The notes under the pieces were generated by a model. The model ran no database searches. It saw only the letters and a program-made list of their open reading frames with translations, and was not told where the DNA came from. Positions 1 to 10,472 of a stretch of DNA of 64,000 nucleotides are shown here, piece after piece. The translations under genes and the position numbers were made by a program. The DNA comes from Trichosphaerium sp. ATCC 40318 (taxonomy: Eukaryota; Discosea; Flabellinia; Trichosidae), in assembly GCA_038496445.1 (NCBI GenBank), contig JALMLS010000478.1, positions 89,506-153,505 on the forward strand, read 5' to 3'. The first letter of the stretch is position 1; each line of letters begins with the position of its first letter.

Positions 1-869
1 CGAAAGTAGAAGCTATGAGTCCAGTAGCATAAAGCATTCGTCGTAGTGGTGGGTCGTAAACAAGATCTTGTTGTTCATCACGGTAAACACGTGTTGCAGC
101 TCTGAGCGCATAAGTTAGTGAGTTACAAAAAAAAATGAAAAAGAAGAAATATGCCAACAACACCCAACATACCCAAAAACCATTGTTATGAGAGGCAAGC
201 AAGTGAGTCTAAGCGCTGGAATAGGTCTCCACCAACCAGCATGCTATGATTTAAAGTTAAAATGACATGAGAACATGTTTTTTGCATTAAAAAACAACGT
301 ACGCGTCTTTGCACTGCAATTCCAAATCCTACGGCTGCTAGAGGTAGTGTAGCGAGTAGGTATGTGTCGGATGTCGCAATGAGTAGGTTCTTTGTAAAGG
401 AGGCAAACTCAAAGACGCCTTGGAACTGAAAGAAGAGTGTTATTGTTATACTTGTTGAAAAAAGCATTCAGGTGGCCTAATCGTACTGTACTAGTGCGTA
501 CAGTGCAATGAGTTGATGCAAAAGTTGCGTACGTTTGATTTTGTAACAGATAATGTATTTTGTTCTATTTGTTGCTTGAGAGCCTAGTTGAGCGTGTTTA
601 GATGTTTTAGTAGACTACAGCGATTTGTACGCGTCAAAAGAATGTATAGAGCCATTTACCTCGTTTTCTCTCTGAAGCGCAGCTATTTGCGCCTTTTCAG
701 TGGGCGGTTTGTACGTTGGCTCTCGGACACCAGCACGTTCTAGCAGAGATTGTCCAGGGTTGTCCAATGGATTTGGAGGCTCCAATTCTTTACTGGCATC
801 AATAAAAATTTTTCTTGGCTGTTTGGTATTTTCCACGCGGATTTGATCACGAATGATTGAATTTATCAT
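1..869 (-). CDS. Membrane protein of unknown function, 3' end cut by window edge
   Basis: Four exons join in frame on the minus strand: 869-660, 425-303, 243-173 and 101-1, the last running off the window. Introns begin GTAAAT, GTACGT and GTATGT and end in CAG or TAG. The product starts MINSIIRDQ, has a polar N-terminal region, then a hydrophobic segment reading NLLIATSDTYLLATLPLAAVG, a short basic loop, a second hydrophobic stretch (LTCLPLITMVFG) and a hydrophilic part containing TRVYRDEQQDLVYDPPLRR. This looks like a small multi-pass membrane protein. I do not recognise the family and the C-terminus is missing. The splice model rests on phase agreement at all three junctions. Confidence 0.6.
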
Positions 870-1227
870 CTTGAGGCAATTATAAGTTCGTTTCGTCTAT
901 TTGTGCAAGAAACAGGCTAAACCATGCGATAATATTATCGCTTTGTACAATGAAGGCAACTGTGGAATAACAAACCAAGTAAACTCAAAAAAAAGCGCTA
1001 AGTTTTATAGTTTTGATTAAGGCACAAATTTGCCCGTTACACTCAAAAATACAACTCCAACCAAACAACACAGGTGTTATTAAATACCACAAAACAAAAT
1101 GAACAATCCCGGAGATATGGAATTGATACCAGGCACGTACAACTAAAAATGACCGTATAACCTATGCATCGCATTGCGTGACATGATTATTACAAAACAA
1201 CGTTACATATTTGCTGACGGCTGTCAG
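870..1227. other. Intergenic region between divergent genes, possible Cdc14 first exon
   Basis: This stretch separates the start of the leftmost minus gene from the first firm Cdc14 exon. An ATG at 1099 opens a 13-codon frame (MNNPGDMELIPG) followed by a GTACAA donor at 1137. It could be Cdc14 exon 1, because Cdc14 proteins begin their conserved domain with a similar E-x-I-x-x-R-L-Y-F segment, but its phase does not match the next exon, so I leave it unjoined. No other gene is seen. Confidence 0.3.
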
Positions 1228-3030
1228 GCGAACTATACTTTCACGTATCGCACTCAGTACCAAGAACACGTCAACAGAGACGCTTCATCTCACTTCTAGG
1301 TCGTTATCGTTACGAACCCTTCCACAACGGTACATAGCCATCAAACATTGTCTGTACTGCCCTTACTCACTCGTTAACAGACTTTGGTCCGCCAAACCTC
1401 GCTCAAGTTTATAGAACATGCGAATTGATACACAAAAAGGTTCAGGTACGTTGTGCGCTTGTGCCCTGATCCTTCCCGCCAAAAAACCCACACGGCCACG
1501 CTTTTGGGACGGAAAAGGAAATGATGTCTTGTATTTTTTCGGTTGACGCTTATTTGTTCGTTTTAGGTACGCAGACAATATCCTGTGTGCGTATACATGA
1601 GCAATCAAGACCCACAGCACTTGGCAAACGCTACATTCTTGGTTTGCGCCTACCTTGTTCTCGTCCGCGGATTCACACCTAAACAAGCTTATGCACCTAT
1701 AGCCAAGGCGAATTGTACGTCTAATCAAAGTTTTAAACTTTCCTAAACAAAAACAAACACTTGTCTACACGTTGTTGCCACAAGTATACTATTTATTCAA
1801 TATATCTACGCGCGTAGGCATATCTGTTGGTATATCCAACGTTTTTCTGACTTTTTTCAGAAGAAATCTTTGTACCACTTCTGTACTCTTGAAATTAATC
1901 CTTTTTTAGTAAATTTAACTCCATTCCGTGACGCTGGATGGGGTGATTCTGTATTTGATTCGACAGTCTATCACTGTTTATGTGGGGTGTACAAAGCTAA
2001 AAAACTTGGATGGATAAATTTGGATGCTTTTGATCCTGATTACTACGAGGTACCATGACCACGTGTCATTTTTTGTTTTGTCTTCTATATCGTGACTTAC
2101 TACGAGCTATTGTCGTATTGTATTTTATCGATTATTTTTGAAGACTGTGTTGTAGCCGAGACTGTTTCTTTATTTTCTTCTTTTTTTCTTATTAAAAAAC
2201 TTATTAGCATTGGGAACAAGTCGCCAATGGTGATTTGAATTGGATCGTTCCTGGACGTATTTTAGCAATGTGTAGTCCTATAGATGACGCATTTGCTAGA
2301 GCAAATAGTTTATCAGATGTATATCACACACCTGGTGCGTTCTAGACGCATTTCATTTAAATCGTTGCACATTGTTGCACTTGCACTTTTTTTTTGTTCC
2401 TACAGTTTCGCGATTTCACGTTACCTCTTAGTTTATCAAGAGTTGCTTAAATTGGCATTTCTTGAGCTTACTTCTATTTTTTTTTGTAGAGTTTTATAGT
2501 GAGTATTTTAAGGCGAATAATGTTTCCACTATTATTCGGCTGAATAAAAAAGAATATGATCGTTCTGCATTTTTGAAGAATGGGATTCGTCACGTGGACT
2601 CATATTTTGTTGATAACACAACACCACCTAGTAATATAAGAGATAATTTTTTACGCCTTGCAGATAACTGTGTTGGTGCACTAGCAGTACGTCATGACAT
2701 GAAACCAAATATTGCAAATGGCTTTAGTTTTTTAACTTGTTTTATCAGGTACATTGTAAGTCTGGTGTTGGTCGTACTGGTACTCTTATTGCTTGTTATC
2801 TTATGAGAAAATACAGATTCACCGCTGCAGAGAGTATAGGTTATATTCGTGTTATGCGACCTGGAAGGTAAAAGATCCTTTTTTTTTTTTTTTTGATTGT
2901 TTTTTCTCATCTTTTTCTTAGCATTGTTGGGCCTCAACAAAATTATTTGGTTCGGCAAGAACCACTCATGTGGGCTATTCATGACCGTGAAAAGTCAAGA
3001 AAGTCTCCTAAGCAACGTAGAGCTCTTTGA
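1228..3030 (+). CDS. CDC14: Cdc14-family dual-specificity protein phosphatase
   Basis: Exons join in phase at 1228-1329, 1381-1445, 1567-1714, 1910-2049, 2208-2334, 2490-2686, 2749-2867 and 2932-3030. The protein follows the Cdc14 order: an N-terminal DSPn half (ELYF, then [18 protein letters not shown], then [17 protein letters not shown], then [11 protein letters not shown]) and a catalytic half ([19 protein letters not shown] and the signature [11 protein letters not shown] with its catalytic Cys and Arg, then [18 protein letters not shown]). Cdc14 enzymes dephosphorylate Ser/Thr-Pro sites and act in mitotic exit, cytokinesis and cilia in other eukaryotes. The HC motif is assembled only after removing the intron 2687-2748. 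The C-terminus stops soon after the domain ([11 protein letters not shown]), so the long regulatory tail is missing. The first exon is unresolved. A minus ORF over 1363-1728 is treated as a shadow. Confidence 0.88.
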
Positions 3031-3294
3031 AAACCCAAAATTTTCAAATCTTTTCCAATGCTATTTCACGTGTTTTTTAACACGTTTGTTGGAAAATGTT
3101 TTTTTTTTTCTTCCTTTTTTCTGTTTGGTTGGAAACGAAAAAAACTGAAAGGAGATGTTCCAACTTTGCTTTTGTACAAAGTCCTTATGTAAAAAAACTA
3201 TTTGCATAAATAATACTGTAGACAAAAAATAAAAGTATACCCAAGTACCTTCTGTTGTGTAGCTCTATTTTTTTGTCCACTGACTTTGTTATTG

Positions 3295-3606
3295 ATGAAT
3301 ATCGTTTTGCTAACTAAAATGTTGTTGTGGTTTCAGTCTTGGTTGTCTTTATTGTTGAGTAACTCAGCTTCTTTCAGAATGAGCCTTGCAGGTCCTTGTG
3401 ATCCTGGTGTTATATGTTGTACACTTCAAAACGGCCAACAAGGATGTTGTCCTTTCGCTAACGGCACGTGTTGCCAAGACCATTTACATTGTTGTCCTCT
3501 TGGATACAAATGTACAATTGGCCCTAACAGGTGCATACCTGACATTGGAGTATTACGTCACGCTGCTGGTACGATTATTCTTTCTGTTGTTGCTTTTTAT
3601 TCCTAA
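3295..3606 (+). CDS. Small secreted granulin-domain protein
   Basis: An open frame of about 100 codons starts at the ATG at 3295, with in-frame ATGs at 3310 and 3379 as alternatives. A hydrophobic N-terminal stretch (MLLWFQSWLSLLLSNSAS) can act as a signal peptide. It is followed by one granulin module with paired cysteines: GPCDPGVICC, QQGCCPFANGTCC, HLHCCPLGYKC, NRC. Granulins are disulfide-ladder peptides of about 60 residues, secreted or lysosomal; single-module forms are common in protists and plants. The C-terminal 17 residues are hydrophobic (AAGTIILSVVAFY), so the protein may be GPI-anchored, or a GTACGA donor at about 3569 may lead to a further exon. The exact start and the C-terminal exon are uncertain; the granulin domain is clear. 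Confidence 0.7.
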   Translation: MNIVLLTKMLLWFQSWLSLLLSNSASFRMSLAGPCDPGVICCTLQNGQQGCCPFANGTCCQDHLHCCPLGYKCTIGPNRCIPDIGVLRHAAGTIILSVVAFYS

Positions 3607-3769
3607 CCTTGTACTAGAGTTAACAGCATACCCATAAGTAAATTCGAAATAACGAACAGAGAATAAAGTTTGTGTTTACGAAGACGTCTTGTTAATTGCG
3701 TTGGATGAGGATCTGCAATTTTTGTGATTTAATTTACATGCAGATTTGAACTTTTTCTTTTTTATCTAG

Positions 3770-3955
3770 ATTGCCGTACATCGATTCTCCCTCTATTTTC
3801 AAGCTGAAAAAGTTCTTTGTGCAGTCAATCCACAAGACTCAATGCTGTTGCTCAAATCTAATGCTCAAAGCTGGATGAGAGAAGCGGTTGTAGAAAGAGG
3901 TCGGCACAAACTCTTTTACTACTTTCTGTGCACTATCACTGCAAACACTTCATAA
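3770..3955 (+). CDS. Possible 3' coding exon, family unknown
   Basis: A CTAG acceptor precedes an open frame of 61 codons reading IAVHRFSLYFQAEKVL and continuing through QSWMREAVVERGR to a TAA. It resembles a genuine terminal exon in codon use, but no upstream exon in the right phase was found. The granulin donor at about 3569 is phase 1 and does not fit this acceptor. It may be a relic. From 3956 to 4425 I see no coding signal. Confidence 0.3.
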   Translation: MAVHRFSLYFQAEKVLCAVNPQDSMLLLKSNAQSWMREAVVERGRHKLFYYFLCTITANTS

Positions 3956-4425
3956 CGTTGATCCTTTATCCTTTGATCACTTACAAAGAGATTATATTGT
4001 GTAGAAACATTCCCGCAGTACTGATATTATAGATATAATCCTAAAAACTAGTCGCTGCGCTGTTAGTATCCCACTTCTCAGGACACCATGTGATAGTAAA
4101 TTTATTTATGAGCAAGAAGAATAAGTGACGGCCGGTGCTGATATTCTCTATGAGCATGGTACTTTTAACTCTTAGTCTTCTGAAAATGAGGAATGTGCAA
4201 ATACTACAAAAAGAATAAACACCGGTGGCAAATCAATTTTGCCGGTTACAAACATGATCTATCCTTCTTCTATACATCGTACCAAAGCGAATTAAGAGTA
4301 TGTCGCGGAAAGAGGTACATAGTTAAATGAGTACACAAATGTAGTTATTTCACAAGACAAATGTAATTAAGTACACAATCCTCAACAAACTGAAAAAAAA
4401 ACATAAACAAATCAAACTCATCCCA

Positions 4426-4823
4426 ATGAACGCAACACTACTCTTCCTTATTGTCTTTACTCTCTTTGTAACTTCTAATGCATGGCCTGTTCGCTATGTT
4501 GTACGCAATATTCAATTTACTTGTTTATTTCATCACGTGCTTGCGGTTTTATCCAAAACAACAAATGTTGATTTCAAGGTTTTGAACTTGTTCTAACTTT
4601 TTTATCCAAGGAATGTCGTGATTTCTGTCAGAGCCTATACGAGAATTGTATTTCTGGTGGAACCTTACAGGAAACTTGTCGTCATAATCAAGGAGGATGT
4701 GAGGAAGATTGCTGTAAGAGACTGTACATAAATCCATACGAATGCTCACTATGTTGTGCAAATGGAAATGTTGTAAATGCACATACTTGTCGTCACATGT
4801 GTTACTTCAGGCCTAGACACTAG
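4426..4823 (+). CDS. Small secreted cysteine-rich protein
   Basis: Two exons, 4426-4500 and 4611-4823, encode about 95 residues. Exon 1 is a clean signal peptide (MNATLLFLIVFTLFVTSNA). Exon 2 begins ECRDFCQSLYENC and carries 12 cysteines, including pairs in EEDCCKRLY and CSLCCANGN. The intron starts GTACGC and phase is 0 on both sides. The spacing does not match a family I can name. Secreted peptides of this type are found among defence, lectin-like and protease-inhibitor proteins, but no role is shown here. Confidence 0.65.
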
Positions 4824-5824
4824 TGCTACACGACCGCGTTAAACGCCCCCACAATAAATAGTTCTGTTTCATATTGTTTGGTTCACGTTGAAGCTGGAAG
4901 TACAATTAAGTACCTAACCAAGGAGACATGACATCTCTCAAGGTATTGGACGTCCATGTCAACTAATAGGTGCTTACCATAGAACTTTGTATTGCGTTTG
5001 TTGATGACCTCCTACAATGTTGTCTACAAAAGAAGTAAATTACAGTTATAGTGGTAAGTCAAAATACAGGAAAAAAAAAACTAAAAAGTAAAGTTTTAGC
5101 GTTCAAATTCTCTGCCTGTATTGGTTATCACGTGCTCTTTTGTAGTTAATTCACGTATATTTGTAAGCGTGTGCCTCTCAAACCTAAAACTAGGTTCTGT
5201 AACATATTAGGCTCCTCATTTCATGAACTTCGAAATTTTACACCGTCACACATTGTTTGTGCGCAGCGGCCTTGTTTTGCTGGGTTAGAGCTCCGTTTGT
5301 AAAAAAAATTTGGGACTTTACCTGATTTGGGACACTTTTCATGTTTGAGTAAATGGCGTTTTTTGTTCAGTCGTGAGCTACGATTATTGGCAATATAAAT
5401 GATCCTCATTGTAATTCAGCTGAAAATTCCAATGACGTCATAAGGAAAAATGTTGGGTTTTTTTGACATCCAACGAAATAACAATAAACTGTTCTTTTTT
5501 TTTGCATTGGTTCAGACCTCTATTCTCGGAGTTTTATCAACACTGATATTTAGATAATAAAACGTGAACCCACATCTCTCTACAAGTTTTGTGTTGGATA
5601 TATACTTGCTGCTGCTCAATTAGACCGTTTTTAGAAGGTACATAGCACACAAGTACTGCAAAACTTTGCTTCGCTTTTAAATGGATTTACGAGGACCTTT
5701 GGATCTAACATTGATTTCTACTATGTAGCGCTCTCATTAGTGTGTCGCCATTAGTGTTGAAACAAACAGTGAGAACAGATCACACTTTTTGAAATACTTT
5801 TGAAAAAACTGTTTCCCAAACCAT

Positions 5825-5830
5825 CACGTG
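5825..5830 (+). promoter_or_regulatory. Conserved CACGTG box upstream of glycoprotein copy 1
   Basis: CACGTG lies 69-74 nt upstream of the ATG and is followed by GCGTTGAATTCAAAAACTAT. The same box and flanks occur at 9290-9295, 22872-22877 and 35264-35269 (the last on the minus strand), each 67-74 nt before the start codon of a paralogue. The whole block from GGATTTACGAGGACC and GAGAACAGATCACACTT to the ATG is shared. CACGTG is the classic E-box/G-box for bHLH and bZIP factors; a role here is inferred. Confidence 0.5.
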
Positions 5831-5898
5831 CGTTGAATTCAAAAACTATGAATATCATTTTCGTTCTTGTTATGAGGAGTATCTTATTGTTTTAGAAA

Positions 5899-7892
5899 AT
5901 GGATTTGGTCTATTTCTGCGCTGTATTCTTAATTGTCACGTTTGTCGCTATGAATAATGGTAATACAGGTACGAGTAGTACAAGCCTTTAAGAATAACAA
6001 TAATTTTGTTTTAGTCATAACTTCAAGTGAACACGTTTGTGGCAATAATCTTAGTTGTTATCTGCGAGAAGAACCTACAGAGCTTATTCTCAATTCAACA
6101 AACTTGTTTTTTGATAACTCTACAATACCTTACGTTAGACAAAGCGTTGACATTTATGGTAAGTTGGTGGTTCTCAGTCAGTTGTAACTAAGTGCGCTTA
6201 GGATTGTATAATGTAAATGTCTCTTGCTACGAAATAGAGCAGTTACGCTCACTTTCTGTAATCAGTATCTCGATGTCGGGATTTACAATTCGAGACTGCT
6301 TTTTCTCACTAAGCGATTATGCGAATGTTACCATGACGTACTTGGAGCAAGGCAACCCTAAAAGCAATGTTAATACTCACTTTAGAAACATGACATTTAC
6401 TGGGCATCAAGCAGGCTTATATGTTGTTCCTAGTGTGCTCAATACGGCTGTGACTCTAAAAAATGTGGCATTTAGAGATATTTTTTTCGAATCATTCCCT
6501 GTTCCGGTATTTACTGTTGCTCACATAGAAAGAGCTTATTTGCAAGATTGTGTTTTTTCACAGATATCTCACGCCAACAACGAAACACTCACACAGGGTA
6601 CCAAAGACCAATCATGTTTGTCCATAACGCCACATAGGTGCTATTGTTTTTCAGAGCATTACAAGCGTACACAAGCAATTTATTTTGAATCTCATTTAAC
6701 TGATTTAATTAGGTTGTAATCAATTCTTGTTTCTTTGAGGACAATAATATTATTGATGCTCCACTTTTAAACATATTTTCAGATGAAGCAGAAATATCAA
6801 ACTCTAGTTTTGTGAGAAATAAAGCGAGCACATCACCTGACGGCACATGTAGGGGTAATGTTACATGTAGTTATGAGTATTAACCACAATTTGGAATAGA
6901 GTATGTGGATGTACAGTATACTAGGTTGCTTGTAGATTCTTGTGTGTTTGAGAATAATACTTGCATGTACGTTCTCTTGTTTGTTCTATTGTGAAGTATC
7001 TTGCCATTTACAATACTCGTTTAGAAGAACAAATTCTTCAGCAATTCTAACTTCTCCTTCTTTTGATGGGTTTGAAAGCAACATTACAATAAGGTCAAGA
7101 ATATTCTATTTACTGGTGTGGTGAAGTGCTTATCTTTGTGTAGAAATACAATCTTTGTTAATGCAACTGTGCCACCAATAATCACACCTACAGTTGAGCC
7201 AACTGCGCCACCGGCAACCACAACTACACTACCAAATGAAATTGTGTTATCTAGTACTTTGATAATAGATGGAGACTTGATCCACTCAGGAACAGCTACA
7301 ATTACTCCAGGAGGCTTTCTTGAAGTTGAAGGTAACACGTGATTCAGTTTTTGATATTTTATGTTATTGAGTCATCCTTGATCTCATTAAGTGTAGGATC
7401 TATTGTGATACCACCAAACACGATGTTCATCATTGATTTCACTGGTTACAATGATACAATTGTTGATGACACAAGAATAGAAGTAATGAGAAGTAACAAT
7501 GGCACAATAACCGGTAATGTTACGTTTGTTCCACCTCCACAAGAGACGTGTTTAAGTGCATCACTTGATAGAACTCTTTCATCGTATGTCTATGTCTACT
7601 TTTGAGTCATCTAAATGACCCTGATTTTGATTTTAGGATATTTGTAATTGTATCAAGACCTGACACTTGTGGCAACAAACCAGAAACAGTGAACGTTGGT
7701 ATGGTGCTTGGTATTACTTTTGGTGTTCTTGCATTGGTATGTTGTTATCTTGATTTTAGCATGTTCCTTTTGACTTGGTGATAGGTGGTCATTGGTCTTA
7801 TTGCCATCTTCTTTATTACAAAGTTGAGACATGCAATTGTACCATACTCATTACGTAAAATCTCACTAAAAGTTACTTCTACTGAAAGTTAA
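5899..7892 (+). CDS. Beta-helix surface glycoprotein, copy 1 (intact)
   Basis: Eleven exons (5899-5968, 6015-6158, 6202-6597, 6638-6666, 6713-6854, 6900-6966, 7025-7093, 7144-7331, 7397-7583, 7637-7736, 7785-7892) join into one open frame of 500 codons including the stop. The N-terminus is a signal peptide (MDLVYFCAVFLIVTFVA). The ectodomain has short repeating strands with many N-x-S/T sequons (NLTF, NVTMTYL, NMTFTG, GFTIRDCFF), as expected of a right-handed pectin-lyase-like beta-helix. A stalk rich in Thr, Pro and Val follows (PTVEPTAPPATTTT), then a second strand-rich part (GSIVIPPNTMFIIDFTGYND), one TM helix (MVLGITFGVLALVVIGLIA) and a basic tail. It lacks the cysteine-rich exons seen in copy 3 between NTIFVN and the stalk. 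It is probably a cell-surface protein; no catalytic residues are evident and no named family is recognised. Confidence 0.8.
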
Positions 7893-8455
7893 TTGTAATA
7901 AACAATCGATTTAAGGCTCTTTGTTCAATGTAAAGTTCCATTTTATAGTTCAGTTGTAAAGTAAATAAATACAGCATTTGTTCGCAAACCATCTCGATAA
8001 TCAGGGCCAGCATTAACACAAACTAGTGTTATTTCAGGTCAACTCCTTTAATGAGAACATCTTGTGGCTACAAAATTACTGCCTGTTCCTCCGGGTACTA
8101 TCTAGCATGGCAAATATTAGCTGTTTAACATTGCACAGCTTTTGTGGTTTGTCTACGAGGCAAAAAAAATTCGGTGTTTGATAAGCTGCAAGCATAATCG
8201 TTTCAATAATAACGGAGTTACTTCAATAAGCCTGTTATATTCGGCTTTGAGTTTGAAATCATGCGCTACTTTCGTAGCCTTATCCTTGCTATTGGTCATA
8301 TTAAAGATAACCATTGTGCTCATCATCAGAGTTAGATTAAGACTGACACTGCAAGCAAGGACATTCAGAGAAAGGATTGTAACCGAAAAGCAAAACCGTT
8401 TATCCAAAACAGACTCAAATCAAAGGAATTTACGACTGTTACTAATTGGCACGTT

Positions 8456-8559
8456 ATGTCACTTGAGCACGACACTTTGATATAAGTTATATTGAACCAA
8501 AATACTTTAAAATCGCTTCGATTGTCAATAAACATACGAATACAGTGGCACAAGCAATC
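8456..8559 (+). pseudogene. Decayed 5' fragment of an F-box gene
   Basis: The sequence from ATGTCACTTGA at 8456 aligns with the start of the intact F-box gene at 25775, but has an early in-frame TAA and is cut at the repeat-unit junction at about 8560. An even more decayed version follows copy 2 at about 18,541-18,620. This shows that the duplicated unit once ended inside the F-box gene that follows copy 3. The rest of 7,893-8,455 shares sequence with the 3' flanks of copies 2 and 3 and has no gene I can support. Confidence 0.65.
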
Positions 8560-9289
8560 GAAGCTGGAAGTACAATGTAAGTACCTAACCAAGGAGACCT
8601 AACATCTCTCAAGGTATTGGAAGTCCTTGGCAACACTCAAATTATAATAGAAGCTTACCATAGAACTTTGTATCGCGTTTATCTACAATGTTGTCGACAA
8701 AAGAAGTAAATTATAGTATTTATACCGGTGAGTCCATTGTTCAGTCGTGTTACAATTATTGGAAATATAAATGGTACTCATTGTTGTCATTCAGCTGAAA
8801 ATTCCAATGACGTCACATGGAAAAATGTTGGGTTTTTTTGACATCCAACGAAATAAAAATCAACACGATTGTCCCTTTTATTTTGCACAGTATCTAAAGA
8901 ATTTTATTGGAGTTTTATCAACACTGATATTTGATAATAAAACGTGAACTCTTATTTTTCTCCACAAATTTTGTGGAGATATACTTGTGCTACTGCTCAA
9001 TTAGATAGTTTTTAGAAGAATACATAGCACACAAGTACTGCAAAACTTCACTTCGCTTTTTAAAGGATTTACGAGGACCGTTGGATCTAATGTTTATATA
9101 TTATGCACCACGCCATTGTGCTTGTATACCCTGTTTTAACTTTGTTTGCTTTTGACAATATCGAGAACAAACAAAACGCTCAAAGTTACAATCATGCCCC
9201 CCATCAGTGGTGTTGTCGTCATTGTTGAAACAAACAATGAGAACAGATCACACTTGATTATTTTTTAGAAACTGTTTTCCTCAAACCAT

Positions 9290-9295
9290 CACGTG
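9290..9295 (+). promoter_or_regulatory. Conserved CACGTG box upstream of glycoprotein copy 2
   Basis: Same box, spacing and flanks as in copies 1, 3 and 4; 68-73 nt before the ATG at 9363. Confidence 0.5.
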
Positions 9296-9589
9296 CGTTG
9301 ATTTCAAAAACTATGAATATCTTATCGTTCTAGTTACGAGGAGTAGCTATTTACTTTAGAAAATGGATTTGGTCTATTTCTGCGCTGTATTCGTAATTGT
9401 CACGTTTGTCGCTATGGATCATGGTAAAACAGGTACGAGTAGTACAAGCCCTTTATGATTAACAATAATTTTTGTTTTAGTGATAACTTCAAGTGAACAT
9501 GTTTGTGGCAATGATCTTAGTTGTTATCTGCGAGAAGAACCTACAGAGCTTATTCTCAATTCAACAAACTTGGTTTTGTTGAGTAACTA

Positions 9590-9834
9590 GAGATGGTATG
9601 GGAAACTGAAACAGTGAAAATTACGAAATTTTATAACTTCTATGTTTCAAACACAACTTACATAATATCAGGTATTTGAATTTTTTATGTTGCTCTACAA
9701 GGAGCGTAGAGTACGAAAATTGGCTTAGAATTTTGCTAAAAACTGTTGTAAATTGGAAATGTAAATTCTGAAATATTTCACTTTTGGCTCTTTTTTCAAA
9801 AAGTGTTAACAATTTCAGTTTTCCATACCATCTC
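9590..9834. mobile_element. 245-bp MITE with 22-bp terminal inverted repeats and TA target duplication
   Basis: The left end reads GAGATGGTATGGGAAACTGA and the right end is its reverse complement with one mismatch (TCAGTTTTCCATACCATCTC). Both sides are flanked by TA (9588-9589 and 9835-9836). Excising the element with one TA gives an uninterrupted exon that matches the paralogues in frame. TA duplication and short TIRs are typical of Tc1/mariner-derived MITEs. The element has no coding capacity; the small ORFs in it are chance. Confidence 0.85.
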
Positions 9835-10277
9835 TACTATACTGGGCTTGGAGTTACAAAAAGCGTTGACATTTATGGTAAGTTGGTTCTCAGTCAGTTG
9901 TAACTAAGTGCGTTTAGGATTGTATAATGTGAATGTCTCTTGCTACGAAGTCCAGTGGTTAATCTCATCTTTGTATGATAAAATCAGTATTTCGATGTCG
10001 GGATTTACAATTCGAGATTGCTCTATCGCACTACGCGAATATGAGAATGTTACCATTACGTACTTGGAGCAAGGCAACCCTAAAATCAATGGTAATACTC
10101 ACTTTAGAAACATGACATTTACTGGACGTGATACGGGCTTATATGTTATTAATAATGCGATCAATACTGCTGTGACTCTAAAAAATGTGGCATTTAGAGA
10201 TATTTTTCTCGAATCATTTCTTGATGCGGTATTTTTTGTTTCTTCTGCAAAAACAGCTTTTTTGCAAGATTGTGTTT

Positions 10278-10281
10278 TGTC
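10278..10281. repeat. 4-bp target-site duplication (TGTC), left copy
   Basis: TGTC precedes the left LTR and recurs directly after the right LTR at 16391-16394. Joining the flanks through a single TGTC gives sequence colinear with the paralogous exon in copy 1. Confidence 0.85.
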
Positions 10282-10374
10282 TGTAACAGGTAAAGATGTC
10301 ACTCCGAACACAATATTTATTATCTAGGCCTTTTACATAGGTTGACTTTTACGTGGAGTAATTTCCCTCTTACA
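10282..10374 (-). repeat. 3' LTR of the Ty3/gypsy element (93 bp)
   Basis: Begins TG and ends CA on the plus strand (TGTAACAGGTAAAG ... CCCTCTTACA). By eye it is identical over all 93 bases to the LTR at 16298-16390. The element lies on the minus strand, so this is its 3' LTR. A purine-rich tract (AGGGGAGCTA on the minus strand, about 10375-10384) directly before it is the likely polypurine tract. Confidence 0.9.
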
Positions 10375-10472
10375 TAGCTCCCCTATATCTGAAGTGTGCG
10401 TCCTCGTACACGCGACTGGAGCATAGGAAACCTTTGAAACCTGGTAACCGTAAAACGGAGGATGATTCATGC

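Larger units (their letters stand above)
4890..8559 (+). repeat. Tandem repeat unit 1 (3,670 bp) carrying glycoprotein gene copy 1
   Basis: The sequence GAAGCTGGAAGTACAA occurs at 4890 and again at 8560. From there the two units align through the upstream region, the glycoprotein gene and a decayed F-box start. The period is 3,670 bp. Unit 1 has roughly 300 extra bases between about 5,060 and 5,365 that unit 2 lacks. The part before the gene (4890-5898) holds conserved non-coding blocks and the promoter but no gene that I can support. Confidence 0.8.

Noticed and set aside
1363-1728. Minus-strand ORF of 121 codons
   Set aside because: It is antisense to Cdc14 exons whose plus-strand translation matches the family over three exons.
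6855-6899. In-frame stops (TAA/TAG) in three glycoprotein copies
   Set aside because: They lie in a 45-nt intron with a TACTAAC-like branch point; splicing gives an open frame in every copy.
7084-7116. Apparent frameshift near the GTGTGGTGAAG insertion in copy 1
   Set aside because: It falls inside an intron (7094-7143) with donor GTCAAG, so length differences do not affect the frame.
7332-7347. A 16-nt GT...AG segment (GTAACACGTGATTCAG) as a mini-intron in the glycoprotein genes
   Set aside because: It keeps frame only in copy 3. An intron ending at GTGTAG before GATCT keeps frame in all four copies and joins two beta strands.
8142-8480. Plus and minus ORFs downstream of glycoprotein copy 1
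   Set aside because: Frames are not kept open across the equivalent flanks of copies 2 and 3; the region is decayed F-box upstream sequence.
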